NCBI RefSeq assembly: GCF_025997995.1
Contig: NZ_AP026683.1
Span: forward strand, 496,501-560,500
DNA: 64,000 nt
Source: Sediminibacterium sp. TEGAF015
GTDB lineage: Bacteria > Bacteroidota > Bacteroidia > Chitinophagales > Chitinophagaceae
Direction: 5' to 3'
Shown here: positions 43,381-52,099 of the stretch, piece after piece
Layout: the number at the start of each line of letters is the position of its first letter
How positions within the stretch are numbered: position 1 is the stretch's first letter
Position numbers and translations under genes: made by a program
The notes under the pieces: generated by a model
What the model was told of the DNA's origin: nothing
Databases searched by the model: none
Seen by the model: only the letters and a program-made list of their open reading frames with translations

Positions 43381-43971
43381 TTAAGGGAATAAATTGGCTT
43401 CCACCAGTTCGCAAATAATATGACCAATCATGATATGACTCTCTTGAATTCGGGGTGTATTCTTAGATGGAATATCCAGCAAGAAATGGGAGAGTTCTCC
43501 CAGTTTACCACCACCGTTTCCGGTGAAGCCAACTGTGATGATGTTTTTAAATCTTGCTGTTTCAAAAGCTTTTACAATATTGGGGGAGTTGCCTGAAGTA
43601 CTCAGCCCAATCAAAATATCACCGCTTTGCATAGTGCCCTCTACCAGTCTGCTGTACACTTCATCATATCCATAGTCGTTGGCCACTGCTGTTAAATACG
43701 AGCTATTGCAATGCAATGCATCAGATGGCAATGCCGTTCTGTTTTTATAGAATCTTCCGGAAAACTCAGCCGCTAAATGTTGTGCATCAGCTGCGCTCCC
43801 TCCGTTGCCACAGAACTGGACTTTATGGCCAGTTTTAAAAGCATTCGTTACAGCATCTACCACACCCGACACTTGATTCATCAACAAAGGGTTATTCAAT
43901 ACAGTTTGTTTTACTTGTATAGATTCCTGAATTATTGCTTGTATGCGGGTTAATTGGGTATGATTTGACAT
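43381..43971 (-). CDS. gmhA: Phosphoheptose isomerase (SIS domain)
   Basis: Turns sedoheptulose 7-phosphate into D-glycero-D-manno-heptose 7-phosphate. The SIS fold is seen in HKVQFCGNGGSAADAQHLAA, then EFSGRFYKNRTALPSDAL, the GDILIGLSTSGNSPNIVKAF sugar-phosphate-binding loop, and IIVGFTGNGGG-type sequence (IITVGFTGNGGGKLGEL) ending HIMIGHIICELVE. The length of 196 residues fits GmhA. It is part of a same-strand run with the GmhB-like gene and two glycosyltransferase genes, so it supplies heptose for surface polysaccharide or LPS core. Confidence 0.9.
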   Translation of the reverse strand: MSNHTQLTRIQAIIQESIQVKQTVLNNPLLMNQVSGVVDAVTNAFKTGHKVQFCGNGGSAADAQHLAAEFSGRFYKNRTALPSDALHCNSSYLTAVANDYGYDEVYSRLVEGTMQSGDILIGLSTSGNSPNIVKAFETARFKNIITVGFTGNGGGKLGELSHFLLDIPSKNTPRIQESHIMIGHIICELVEANLFP

Positions 43972-43978
43972 ATATAAT

Positions 43979-45121
43979 TCATTTTACAAGATCAACAATC
44001 GAATAAACCAGTTGATCCCATTGGTATTTTTTCTTTCCCTTGCGAAGTTGGTCTAAATAATAGTCTTCGCCCTGCAAATATAATTCTTCAATCCCGGCCG
44101 CAATACATTCTGGGTTGGGTTCTGCTACCAAACCACTATTATCGGCCAGAATCATATCGGGCAATGCGCCCACACTGGTAACCAACATGGGTTTTTCAAA
44201 GTGATAGGCAAGAGGAGTAACTCCACTTTGTGTTGCATTTCGATAGGGCTGAATTACAAAATCACAGGCATTCAGGTAATATTGCACCTGGTCGGAGGGA
44301 ATAAAATTTGTGAATGAATAAATATATTCTGTTAGTCCTAATTCAGTTATAAGGTTTTGATAGGTTTCTGCTTCATCATAAAATTCTCCGGCAATCATTA
44401 GTTTTACCGGAGGCAGATGATTGGCTTCGTTCTTAAGCTTTACCAATTGCATGGCTTTCAATAAAATATCCAGCCCTTTATACTTTCGTATAAAACCAAA
44501 AAACAAAACGATTCTTTCGGTTGCTGGTAACCCCAAATGCGCTCTGGCAGCCTCTTTGGTCATAATAGTACCGAAGTTATCGTACAAAGGGTGGGGGCAG
44601 ATGGTTGATTTTTTATTGGTAAATGTCAGCAAATCCTGATGCACTTTTTTACTCATGGTAATAAATGCATCCACTGCACCAATAAAATAACGAGTAAACC
44701 ATTTATCTCCTATACGCTTTTCATGTGGGATGATATTGTCGGCAATACAGACCACTTTAGATACTCCATTCCAGCGAATGATACGCAATATAGTTCCCAG
44801 ACAGGGCCCCATAAAGGGCAGCCAGAATCGAACCACGATCAAAGGAACTTTTTTTCTCGCAATCATATATCCCATCCAGATCCAATTGAATGGATTGATG
44901 GAGTTTATTTTGACATGTATGGTTAAATCGGTTGGCGCCGGATCACTGCTGTATTGTGATTTGCCGGGAAATAAAAAAGAAGGGTATTGCAGTGAGAAAG
45001 TATAAATGGTAACAGTATACCCCTGAGCCTGAAATTCTCTGGCCAGTCTTTCATTAAAAGAAGCGATACCACCGCTTCTGAAAGGCCAGGTGGTTCCTAT
45101 GAGAATCAGCTCTTTCTTCAT
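43979..45121 (-). CDS. Glycosyltransferase family 4
   Basis: A 380-residue GT-B protein. The N-terminus has the acceptor-side ILIGTTWPFRSGGIASFNER, with the GG pair typical of the fold, and the C-terminal half has IVLFFGFIRKYKGLDILLKA, PPVKLMIAGEFYDEAE, VQYYLNACDFVIQPYRNATQ, SGVTPLAYHFEKPMLVTSVG (the EX7E-like nucleotide-sugar site). No signal peptide. It lies between a GT2 gene and gmhA on the same strand, ten bases after the GT2 gene. It is probably used in LPS or another envelope glycan. Donor and acceptor are unknown. Confidence 0.85.
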   Translation of the reverse strand: MKKELILIGTTWPFRSGGIASFNERLAREFQAQGYTVTIYTFSLQYPSFLFPGKSQYSSDPAPTDLTIHVKINSINPFNWIWMGYMIARKKVPLIVVRFWLPFMGPCLGTILRIIRWNGVSKVVCIADNIIPHEKRIGDKWFTRYFIGAVDAFITMSKKVHQDLLTFTNKKSTICPHPLYDNFGTIMTKEAARAHLGLPATERIVLFFGFIRKYKGLDILLKAMQLVKLKNEANHLPPVKLMIAGEFYDEAETYQNLITELGLTEYIYSFTNFIPSDQVQYYLNACDFVIQPYRNATQSGVTPLAYHFEKPMLVTSVGALPDMILADNSGLVAEPNPECIAAGIEELYLQGEDYYLDQLRKGKKKYQWDQLVYSIVDLVK

Positions 45122-45130
45122 GGGCTGTGA

Positions 45131-46081
45131 TTAGGCTTCTTCTAAACCTAGTTTTTCTTCAATTAAATATACATTCCTTTCGGAGGCGTTGCGGGCAACA
45201 AGTTCAGCAACGAATCCTGTGAGGAATAATTGCATACCAATAATCATAACAGCCAGTGCAATATAAAATGCTGGTTTGTTGGTAATGCCTACTTCAGGAT
45301 CCAAAATTTTGGAGACCATTAAATATCCGCTGGTGATAAAACCGATTAAAAAAGCAAGGGTTCCATACAGACCAAAAAACTGCATAGGTTTTTTGCCGAA
45401 CTTGCCCAGGAACATAATAGTACCTAAGTCTAGAAATCCGTTGATGAAACGGTCCCAGCCAAATTTAGTAGTGCCGTATTTTCTGGGTCTATGTTCTACT
45501 ACTTTTTCTCCTATTTTTCTGAAGCCGCTCCACTTGGCCAATACAGGGATATAGCGATGCATTTCTCCAAAAACTTCAATGCATTTTACCACTTTCTTCT
45601 TATAGGCTTTTAATCCACAATTGAAGTCGTGCAATTGGATGCCAGAACTTTTTCTGGCCACTGCATTGAACAATTTGGAAGGAATGTTCTTGGTTAAGGT
45701 ATTGTCGTAACGTTTCTTTTTCCAGCCACTCACCATGTCGAAACCATCATCTACAATCATTTTATACAAGGCCGGAATTTCGTCGGGAGAGTCCTGCATA
45801 TCTGCATCCATCGTAATGACTACATCACCCTGGGCTGCTTTGAATCCCTCGTTTAAAGCTGCAGATTTACCATAGTTCCGCTGAAACTTAATGCCCTTGA
45901 TATTCGGGTTACTGTTGGCAATGGTCTGAATTACATTCCAGCTATCGTCTCTGCTGCCGTCGTCAATCAGCAATACCTCATAGGTATATCCGTTCTGATC
46001 TACAACCGATTTTATCCAGCTGCACAATTCAGGCAGGGATTCTTCTTCATTAAACAGAGGTACTACAATGGATAACTGCAT
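45131..46081 (-). CDS. Glycosyltransferase family 2 with C-terminal membrane helices
   Basis: The GT-A domain has LSIVVPLFNEEESLPELCSW at the start, LIDDGSRDDSWNVIQTIAN, IKFQRNYGKSAALNEGFKAA and the metal-binding ITMDADMQDSPDEIPALYKM; an HDFNCGLKAYKKKVVKC motif follows. Two hydrophobic helices occupy residues about 232-290. This is the layout of undecaprenyl- or dolichyl-phosphate sugar transferases (DPM1/ArnC/GtrB type). It is 316 residues. It follows the DUF4199 gene by six bases on the same strand. Its likely role is making a lipid-linked sugar at the inner membrane for the nearby glycan genes. Confidence 0.9.
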   Translation of the reverse strand: MQLSIVVPLFNEEESLPELCSWIKSVVDQNGYTYEVLLIDDGSRDDSWNVIQTIANSNPNIKGIKFQRNYGKSAALNEGFKAAQGDVVITMDADMQDSPDEIPALYKMIVDDGFDMVSGWKKKRYDNTLTKNIPSKLFNAVARKSSGIQLHDFNCGLKAYKKKVVKCIEVFGEMHRYIPVLAKWSGFRKIGEKVVEHRPRKYGTTKFGWDRFINGFLDLGTIMFLGKFGKKPMQFFGLYGTLAFLIGFITSGYLMVSKILDPEVGITNKPAFYIALAVMIIGMQLFLTGFVAELVARNASERNVYLIEEKLGLEEA

Positions 46082-46087
46082 GTATAA

Positions 46088-46624
46088 TTATTGATCTTCA
46101 AATTTTTCTTCCTTGCGAATCACTAATGTAAGTAAAAGCGACTTTATGAAGTCCCAAATTAATCCTAAACCTGTTCCCATAATGATTTCTTTAAATCCAG
46201 TTTTCTTCATGCTTTCGCCAGAAGCCGCCAATTGCTTTTCAATATCTTCTTCTGAGGCTCCGAATTTTTCCATCATGGCACGGGTTTTTTCCAAACCAAT
46301 CTGGGCAGATTTTTCTGTTAAAGTATCATCAATTACATTATATAAAATGTAGGTAGCAACGGCAATAATTAATGCCGCTACTGCGTAGGCCAAAAAATTA
46401 AATTTTAATCCTTCCTGGAAAGTTAAATATCCACCATTCAGTTTTCTTACCGAAAAACCTCCAAGCAATAATATAATAATCATGTAAGGAATAAATGTGG
46501 TGGTAAACATGACATTGGTAAACGTAGTAACATTCACTGCCCAGCTTCCGTACATTAATAGTACTGCAGATAAGCCACAGATTAAGCCGTATTTGGCGCC
46601 TTCGTTAATTAAGTTTGCTTTCAT
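46088..46624 (-). CDS. DUF4199 membrane protein
   Basis: This 178-residue protein has four predicted membrane segments (AKYGLICGLSAVLLMYGSWA, YMIIILLLGGFSVRKLNGGY, FNFLAYAVAALIIAVATYIL, and a final helix near LGLIWDFIKSLLLTLVI) with a charged helical region of about 50 residues between the last two. That matches DUF4199, a Bacteroidota family with no known activity. It sits 11 bases after the dihydroorotase-like gene and six before the GT2 gene. The close spacing suggests one operon with them. Confidence 0.85.
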   Translation of the reverse strand: MKANLINEGAKYGLICGLSAVLLMYGSWAVNVTTFTNVMFTTTFIPYMIIILLLGGFSVRKLNGGYLTFQEGLKFNFLAYAVAALIIAVATYILYNVIDDTLTEKSAQIGLEKTRAMMEKFGASEEDIEKQLAASGESMKKTGFKEIIMGTGLGLIWDFIKSLLLTLVIRKEEKFEDQ

Positions 46625-46635
46625 AAAATGATTTG

Positions 46636-47898
46636 TTAGTTGGTTGTTAATTGGCCGTTACAGAAAGTACCCCAAATTTTTCCTTGTAAAGTTTTATGAA
46701 GAAATGCATTGTTATGAGACTTGCTTTTCATTTGTTGCTTTTCTAAACTTGACTTTAGGGTTCGGTTATACAAGGTTAATTCTGGAACCGCATTTTCCTG
46801 AATATGAGTAACAGGAATGCCAAAAATATTACGGGCATTGATTGAAAATAATTCAATCAATCTTTCCCTGCTAATCGTTGGGAACAACTCATTAAAAGCA
46901 GCAAAGACGCTTTCCAACGCATTCATGCCGAATTTGGCATATTCAAATTCACAAGTCTTGTGATCCCAATCCTGCGGGAAATGATGAGAGGCCATGCAAT
47001 CTATAGTGCCATCAAGAATGCCTTGTCTGAGTGCCACCATATCCGCCCTGCTTCTTAATGGAGGGTTTACTTTTAAATTGGTGTCATATCCTTGCAGGTC
47101 TTCATCGCAGAAAAATAAATGATATGGCGTTACACTGCATGTTATGGCCAATCCTTCCTGTTTGGCTGCCCTAATTAAATCAAGGGAAGTTTTGGTTGTG
47201 ATACCAGTAAAATGCATACGCGATCTGCTGTAACGTACCAGATCAATATCTCTTTTCAACATACTTATTTCCGCAATATCCGGTAAGCCTGGTAAACCCA
47301 ATTGAGTGGATATAATACCTTCATTCATTAAACCGGTATGGCCAATGCTTTTGTCAATGGGCATTTGAATTATCACCCCATCAAATGCTTTTACATATTG
47401 CAATGCTTTCACCAATAATCCGGCAGATTGAACAGGAGATAAGCCGTCTGTAAATGCAACCGCTCCGCTGTTGCGCATATCATACATTTCGGCCAATTCC
47501 TTGCCTTCCGTTTTTTGTGTGATTGCTCCTAATGGTTGAATAATTACGGGTAAATGCCTGGATTGACCAGCAGCATATTCTACCAAAGATTTATTATCTG
47601 TTACAGGCTTCGTATTTGGTAAAGTGAAGACGCGCGTATAACCACCTGCAGCAGCTGCAGCAGCACCTGATGCAAAGGTTTCGTTGAATTCAAAGCCGGG
47701 ATCTCCGAAATGAGCAAAACAATCTACCCAGCCAGCAGAGACCTCAAGATCATCTTCGTGCACAACTGTTGCGTTTTCAGCAGATAATTGAGCACCTATT
47801 TTCTGAATTTTGTTATCTACAATTAAAATATCTTGAACTTGTCCGTGGTAAGGGGAGTGGGGATCGTTAATCAGCACCTGCTTCAGTAGAATGTTCAT
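46636..47898 (-). CDS. Dihydroorotase-like protein lacking most metal ligands (probable pseudo-dihydroorotase)
   Basis: The fold is that of type I dihydroorotase: ASGAAAAAAGGYTRVFTLPN, AFTDGLSPVQSAGLLVKALQ, ITCSVTPYHLFFCDEDLQGY and LKVNPPLRSRADM are family hallmarks. However, the metal site is changed. The usual DxHxHxRxPG is DCFAHFGDPG (residues 59-68), losing the first histidine and the arginine. The HxED-type motif reads QMPID, the later HxST motif reads GITT, and the DHAPH motif reads SHHFPQ. It is unlikely to be an active hydrolase. Inactive dihydroorotases that pair with aspartate transcarbamoylase are known in other bacteria, and pyrB lies 11 kb away. The ATG at 47898 fits the family; 420 residues. 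It heads the DUF4199/GT2/GT4/gmh run. Confidence 0.8.
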   Translation of the reverse strand: MNILLKQVLINDPHSPYHGQVQDILIVDNKIQKIGAQLSAENATVVHEDDLEVSAGWVDCFAHFGDPGFEFNETFASGAAAAAAGGYTRVFTLPNTKPVTDNKSLVEYAAGQSRHLPVIIQPLGAITQKTEGKELAEMYDMRNSGAVAFTDGLSPVQSAGLLVKALQYVKAFDGVIIQMPIDKSIGHTGLMNEGIISTQLGLPGLPDIAEISMLKRDIDLVRYSRSRMHFTGITTKTSLDLIRAAKQEGLAITCSVTPYHLFFCDEDLQGYDTNLKVNPPLRSRADMVALRQGILDGTIDCMASHHFPQDWDHKTCEFEYAKFGMNALESVFAAFNELFPTISRERLIELFSINARNIFGIPVTHIQENAVPELTLYNRTLKSSLEKQQMKSKSHNNAFLHKTLQGKIWGTFCNGQLTTN

Positions 47899-47928
47899 GC
47901 AGTAGTTGAAAATTTTATGCAATATAGC

Positions 47929-47956
47929 TTGAAAATTTCTTTTAGCCCTATATTTG
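47929..47956 (+). promoter_or_regulatory. Promoter of tRNA-Pro
   Basis: TATATTTG at 47949-47956 is an exact -7 box, with TTG at 47929-47931 seventeen bases upstream. The predicted start lies about 24 bases before the tRNA. Confidence 0.6.
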
Positions 47957-47984
47957 CACCCCATTCAACAAATGAATGAGAGTT

Positions 47985-48058
47985 CGGGACGTAGCGCAGC
48001 CCGGTAGCGCACACGTCTGGGGGGCGTGGGGTCGCAAGTTCAAATCTTGTCGTCCCGA
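47985..48058 (+). tRNA. tRNA-Pro (anticodon GGG)
   Basis: A 74-base cloverleaf: acceptor CGGGACG/CGTCCCG, D stem GCGC/GCGC, anticodon stem CACGT/GCGTG with loop CTGGGGG, and T stem GCAAG/CTTGT. The anticodon GGG is at 48019-48021. Discriminator A; CCA is not encoded. Confidence 0.93.
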
Positions 48059-48062
48059 CAAA

Positions 48063-48094
48063 AAAGCTCCGATCGAAAGATCGGAGCTTTTATT
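48063..48094 (+). terminator. Bidirectional terminator between tRNA-Pro and the S41 protease gene
   Basis: AAAGCTCCGATC pairs perfectly with GATCGGAGCTTT around a GAAA tetraloop. Forward it is followed by TATTTT; in reverse it runs into six T residues, so it can also end the protease transcript. Confidence 0.85.
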
Positions 48095-48154
48095 TTGAGG
48101 TATATCAAGGAGCCTTGTTCATTTTTGAATTTTCAAAAATGAACCATCAGAAAT

Positions 48155-51100
48155 TTAATTCTTCGGTCTGAATGAACGAATCGGCGGTGCTGGTTCTTTC
48201 TTCAGTTCAATGCCCTGTGTTGGCATTAATCGCAAAGCTTCCTGTACGGCTTTTTCCAGTTGTGGGTCCCTTCCCTCAATGATGGCTTTGGGATCATGAA
48301 ATACTTCAATATCCGGAGAAACGCCTTCGGCTTCTACCGCCCATTTACCATCTGTATCAAAGAAACCGCCACGCGGTGCAACCATTCTGCCTCCATCAAT
48401 AAAAGGAGGCGTATCCCATGTGCCTACTAATCCACCCCAGGTTCTGGTTCCCACTAAAGGCCCTAGATTCATCTTTTTGAACATATAGGGAAGTAAGTCT
48501 CCGCCAGAGCCTGCGTTCTCGTTGATGATCATGACTTTAGGCCCCCAGATACCAGCCATTGGTGTGGTAGATACTTTATGCCCTTCTACGCGGTTATTGA
48601 AATAGCCCTGCAACTTACGGCTCATAATATCAATCATGTAATCAGCGGCTGATCCGCCACCATTATTTCTTTCGTCAATCACAGCACCTTTTTTGTGCTG
48701 CTGTGAAAAGTAGTAACGATTAAAATAGGTATAGCCCGGGTCTCCTGTATTCGGAACATAAACATAAGCCAGTTTTCCACCTGATAATTCATCTACTTTT
48801 TTGCGATTGCTTTCTACCCAATGTCTCGAACGCAATCCGGCTTCATTGGCAATGGGAACAACGGTAACGGTTTGAGCGCCTTCTAAATTTGGACTGCTGT
48901 TGACTTTTATCTTGATTTGTTTATTGGCAGTTCCTTCGAATAAGCTATATAAGTTCATGGAAGCGTCCAGTTTTTTGCCCTCTACTTCCAGTAAATAATC
49001 GCCTTCTTTTACTTTCATGCCTGGTCCGCTTAATGGAGATTTCAAATCTGGATTCCAGCTTTCACCTGTGTAGATTTTTTTAATGCGGAACAGACCATTT
49101 TCTACGCTGTAATCGGCACCCAACAGACCCACAGGTATATTGGGTACAGAGGGATAATCACCGCCGCTAACATAGGAATGGCCTACTGATACTTCACCGC
49201 TCATGATATCAATGATATAATTTAAATCGGATCGATGCTTTACGTGTTTTACCCAAGGCTGGTACCATTCAAATACTTTATTCCATGGGGCTCCGTGCAC
49301 ATTGTCAACATATAAAAAGTCTCTCTGCAAACGCCATCCTTCTTTAAAAATTTGTTCTGCTTCTTCTGAAGGATCAACATACACTCTCATCGCATCGGTT
49401 GCTAGTCTTCCTTCGCCCGGTCTTGGTGCCGCTTGCGTTCCATTGATGAACCAACTAGTTCCTGAACGATACAGAATACTTTTTCTATCAAAGCTGCTAA
49501 CAACATTGCTGGCTGACTTTACAAACTCGGTAGGCTTTTGGTCTTTCAAAACATATTTCCATAAAACAGAACCCTGGTTTTCGACGTCTTCAATTACAAA
49601 TACACTTCCTTCGGGGCCGGCCACTAAAGCGCTGTAATTGCGCAAGGGTAGTGTGGCAGATAATATTCGCAGTTCTAATCCCTCAAAATCTATTTTAACG
49701 TTAGTACCAGCACTTATAGCAGGTTTGGCAGATTTAGCAGTGTCTGCAGGGTTTTTCACCGGCTCATCATCGCTCTTGGGTTCAAATGGTGATGCCACAT
49801 CTTTATTCAATACTGCCACATACAAGGCTCTGTTAACAGGATAATTATAACTACTCATATCCAGCCATCCGGTAGCCAATCCGTAATCGGTACTGGCCAG
49901 GAAATAAAGATATTTACCAGACTCGTCCCACTGAGGATCAATGGCATCTGCCAGGTCATTGCTAATGTATTTGGTTTGTCCGGTTTCTACCTGATACACT
50001 TTCACTGCCTTGAATTGGTTATCCTGTTGTTGTACATAAGCAATCCATTTGCTGTCAGGAGACCACACCGGTTTCATGGTTCTGTTGGGGTGAGCATATT
50101 TATCTGTATCCACTTTTTTATAGGCGCCAGTTTTTAAATCAATCATCCAGATGGTATAATCTGTATCTACAAAAGCAATGGATTTACTATCCGGTGACCA
50201 GGCAGGAGTGAAGTAAAATTTCTTGTTGGGCATTTTAAAAGACTGAGCTGTCTGTAAACCAAACTGATCTTTTACAATCAATTGATATTCGCCACTTTCA
50301 TCCGAGAACCAGGCAATTTTTTGACCATCAGGAGACCATACCGGAGAACGGTCAGCTGATGCGGTTGTATTGCTGATATTTTTCCAGTCTCCGTTTTCTT
50401 TAGGCACTGTAAATATTTCTCCTCTGCTTTCAAACAATGCTCTTTTACCCGTAGGAGATAGGCTGGCGTTGATTAAATTGGCACCAGTAATATTGTTCCA
50501 TCTTGGTCTTCCCCAGTTTAAATCTGCCTTTACAGTAATGTTGAGCCGGTTGGTTTTTTGAGTAGCAATATCATAACTATGCAGATAGCCGCCTTGCTCA
50601 AATATCAATTTATTGTTGGCAGCAGAAACATTCTTGATATCAAAATCCTTGAAAAAAGTAATTTGTTTCTGTGTCTTTGTTTTAGGATCGTACGACCAGA
50701 TATTATTGATATAATCCTGTTCAGACAAGAAGTATAATATGCCATTGTTCCAGGTTGGAGCAGTATGTCTTTCTCTGTCTCCCTGAACGGTTTTAGTAGT
50801 CTCGTAGTTTTTCATATTGAATAGCCAGATCGGTTGAGCCTGACCTCCTCTGTAATTCCGCCATTCCGGATCCCAGAAACTATAGGGTTGATATGCCATA
50901 ATTGTTCCGTCAGGAGATAGACTTCCTACAAAGCCAAAAGGTAATGGAAGCGCTTCGGGAGTTCCTCCCTTTACATTCACTTTAAAAAATTTAGTATTTA
51001 CAGTAGGGTAACCAGCTCTTCCTGAAGTAAAAAAAACGGATTGTCCGTCGGGCATCCAGCCCTGGGCAATATCCGGACCTGGGTGCCAGGTTAGTCTTTT

Positions 51101-51412
51101 AGGGGCACCTCCGTCAATGGGTACTATATAGATGTCGGAATTGCCATCGTATTGTCCTGTGAATGCTACCCATTTTCCGTCGGGGCTAATTTTGGGGGAT
51201 GTCTCAGATCCAATAGCACTAGTTAATCTTCGGGCATCACCACCATTATGATCTACTACCCATAAATCATCTGCGTGTACAAATACGATATGATCTTTAC
51301 TCGCATTGGGTTGTCTTAAAAGCATGGTGCCCTGTGCCAATAAAGTACCTGTAAAAAGCAAGCCGAAGCCAGCTATAAAAGCTCTTTTAAAAGAGTTGCT
51401 TATCCTTTGCAT
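48155..51412 (-). CDS. Tricorn-type S41 protease with beta-propeller and PDZ domains
   Basis: A 1085-residue exported protein with a signal peptide ending near LLAQG. Residues about 30-560 are WD40-like/PD40 propeller repeats (SPDGKWVAFTGQYDGNSDIY, SPDGTIMAYQPYSFWDP, SPDSKSIAFVDTDYTIWMID and similar). The segment at about 780-860 is a PDZ domain (MKVKEGDYLLEVEGKKLDAS). The C-terminal S41 peptidase domain has IDERNNGGGSAADYMIDIM and NENAGSGGDLLPYMFKKM, with the serine of GSGGD the likely nucleophile, then TRTWGGLVGTWDTP. This order is that of tricorn protease homologues, which degrade peptides. It probably works in the periplasm. It stands alone between tRNA-Pro and ndk. Confidence 0.93.
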   Translation of the reverse strand: MQRISNSFKRAFIAGFGLLFTGTLLAQGTMLLRQPNASKDHIVFVHADDLWVVDHNGGDARRLTSAIGSETSPKISPDGKWVAFTGQYDGNSDIYIVPIDGGAPKRLTWHPGPDIAQGWMPDGQSVFFTSGRAGYPTVNTKFFKVNVKGGTPEALPLPFGFVGSLSPDGTIMAYQPYSFWDPEWRNYRGGQAQPIWLFNMKNYETTKTVQGDRERHTAPTWNNGILYFLSEQDYINNIWSYDPKTKTQKQITFFKDFDIKNVSAANNKLIFEQGGYLHSYDIATQKTNRLNITVKADLNWGRPRWNNITGANLINASLSPTGKRALFESRGEIFTVPKENGDWKNISNTTASADRSPVWSPDGQKIAWFSDESGEYQLIVKDQFGLQTAQSFKMPNKKFYFTPAWSPDSKSIAFVDTDYTIWMIDLKTGAYKKVDTDKYAHPNRTMKPVWSPDSKWIAYVQQQDNQFKAVKVYQVETGQTKYISNDLADAIDPQWDESGKYLYFLASTDYGLATGWLDMSSYNYPVNRALYVAVLNKDVASPFEPKSDDEPVKNPADTAKSAKPAISAGTNVKIDFEGLELRILSATLPLRNYSALVAGPEGSVFVIEDVENQGSVLWKYVLKDQKPTEFVKSASNVVSSFDRKSILYRSGTSWFINGTQAAPRPGEGRLATDAMRVYVDPSEEAEQIFKEGWRLQRDFLYVDNVHGAPWNKVFEWYQPWVKHVKHRSDLNYIIDIMSGEVSVGHSYVSGGDYPSVPNIPVGLLGADYSVENGLFRIKKIYTGESWNPDLKSPLSGPGMKVKEGDYLLEVEGKKLDASMNLYSLFEGTANKQIKIKVNSSPNLEGAQTVTVVPIANEAGLRSRHWVESNRKKVDELSGGKLAYVYVPNTGDPGYTYFNRYYFSQQHKKGAVIDERNNGGGSAADYMIDIMSRKLQGYFNNRVEGHKVSTTPMAGIWGPKVMIINENAGSGGDLLPYMFKKMNLGPLVGTRTWGGLVGTWDTPPFIDGGRMVAPRGGFFDTDGKWAVEAEGVSPDIEVFHDPKAIIEGRDPQLEKAVQEALRLMPTQGIELKKEPAPPIRSFRPKN

Positions 51413-51469
51413 AGGAATTCATTTTGGTAAAGGAGAATAAGATACAATACCTGAATGAAGACTGCAAAT

Positions 51470-51499
51470 AAAAAACCCGACCATTTTGGCAGGTCGGGC
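51470..51499 (-). terminator. Terminator of ndk
   Basis: On the reverse strand GCCCGACC pairs with GGTCGGGT and is followed by TTTTTATTT. It lies between the ndk stop (51555) and the start of the protease gene. Confidence 0.8.
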
Positions 51500-51554
51500 T
51501 TACAATATTTTCGCAGTAAAATATGCGAACGAATTAAGCTAAGCTTTTTTACTC

Positions 51555-51971
51555 TTAGAATCTTTCTAACTTAGAGAAGAAGAAATCTGCTTCAATAATA
51601 GCATTCTCATCGCTGTCGCTACCGTGAACTGCATTCTCACCAACAGAAGCTGCATATAATTTACGGATGGTACCTTCTGCTGCCTGAGCAGGGTTGGTTG
51701 CTCCAATTAGGGTTCTGAAATCAGCTACTGCATTTTCTTTTTCCAATACAGCCGCAACAATAGGGCCGCTGCTCATAAAATCAACCAACTCTCCAAAGAA
51801 AGGACGCTCTCTGTGAATATCATAAAATAAACCAGCCTGTTCTTTGGTTAAGCGAGTCCATTTCATGGCTTTGATAGAAAAACCAGCTTTGATAATTTGA
51901 TCTAAAATTGCACCAGTGTACCCTTTTTGAGTAGCATCCGGCTTAATCATGGTAAATGTTTGATTGCTCAT
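51555..51971 (-). CDS. ndk: Nucleoside-diphosphate kinase
   Basis: Moves the gamma phosphate between nucleoside di- and triphosphates through a phosphohistidine. Motifs are [20 protein letters not shown] at the start, [37 protein letters not shown] and [20 protein letters not shown], with the catalytic histidine in NAVHGSDS. The ATG at 51971 gives the family start and 138 residues; the longer frame adds 12 non-conserved residues. It is a single gene with its own -7 box and terminator. Confidence 0.96.
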   Translation of the reverse strand: MSNQTFTMIKPDATQKGYTGAILDQIIKAGFSIKAMKWTRLTKEQAGLFYDIHRERPFFGELVDFMSSGPIVAAVLEKENAVADFRTLIGATNPAQAAEGTIRKLYAASVGENAVHGSDSDENAIIEADFFFSKLERF

Positions 51972-51988
51972 ATAGTTAAATTTCGCCG

Positions 51989-51996
51989 CAAAAGTA
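51989..51996 (-). promoter_or_regulatory. -7 box of ndk
   Basis: Reverse-strand TACTTTTG, an exact TAnnTTTG, followed by CGGCG; the predicted leader is about 13 bases. No good TTG at -33. Confidence 0.5.
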
Positions 51997-52059
51997 AGGA
52001 ATAGCAAGGGGTTGAACGGTATTCAATCCCTAAAATTTCAATAAAATCTGCAAAATCTT

Positions 52060-52090
52060 TTGAGAGTCTAATGAAGAAACTGCATTTTTG
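52060..52090 (+). promoter_or_regulatory. Probable promoter of the NrnA-like gene
   Basis: TTG at 52060-52062, 20 bases, then CATTTTTG at 52083-52090 (one mismatch to TAnnTTTG). The box ends nine bases before the chosen ATG. Confidence 0.45.
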
Positions 52091-52099
52091 CCCGATTAT

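Noticed and set aside
47899-47964. N-terminal extension of the dihydroorotase-like gene
   Set aside because: It covers the tRNA-Pro promoter, and the family start matches the ATG at 47898.
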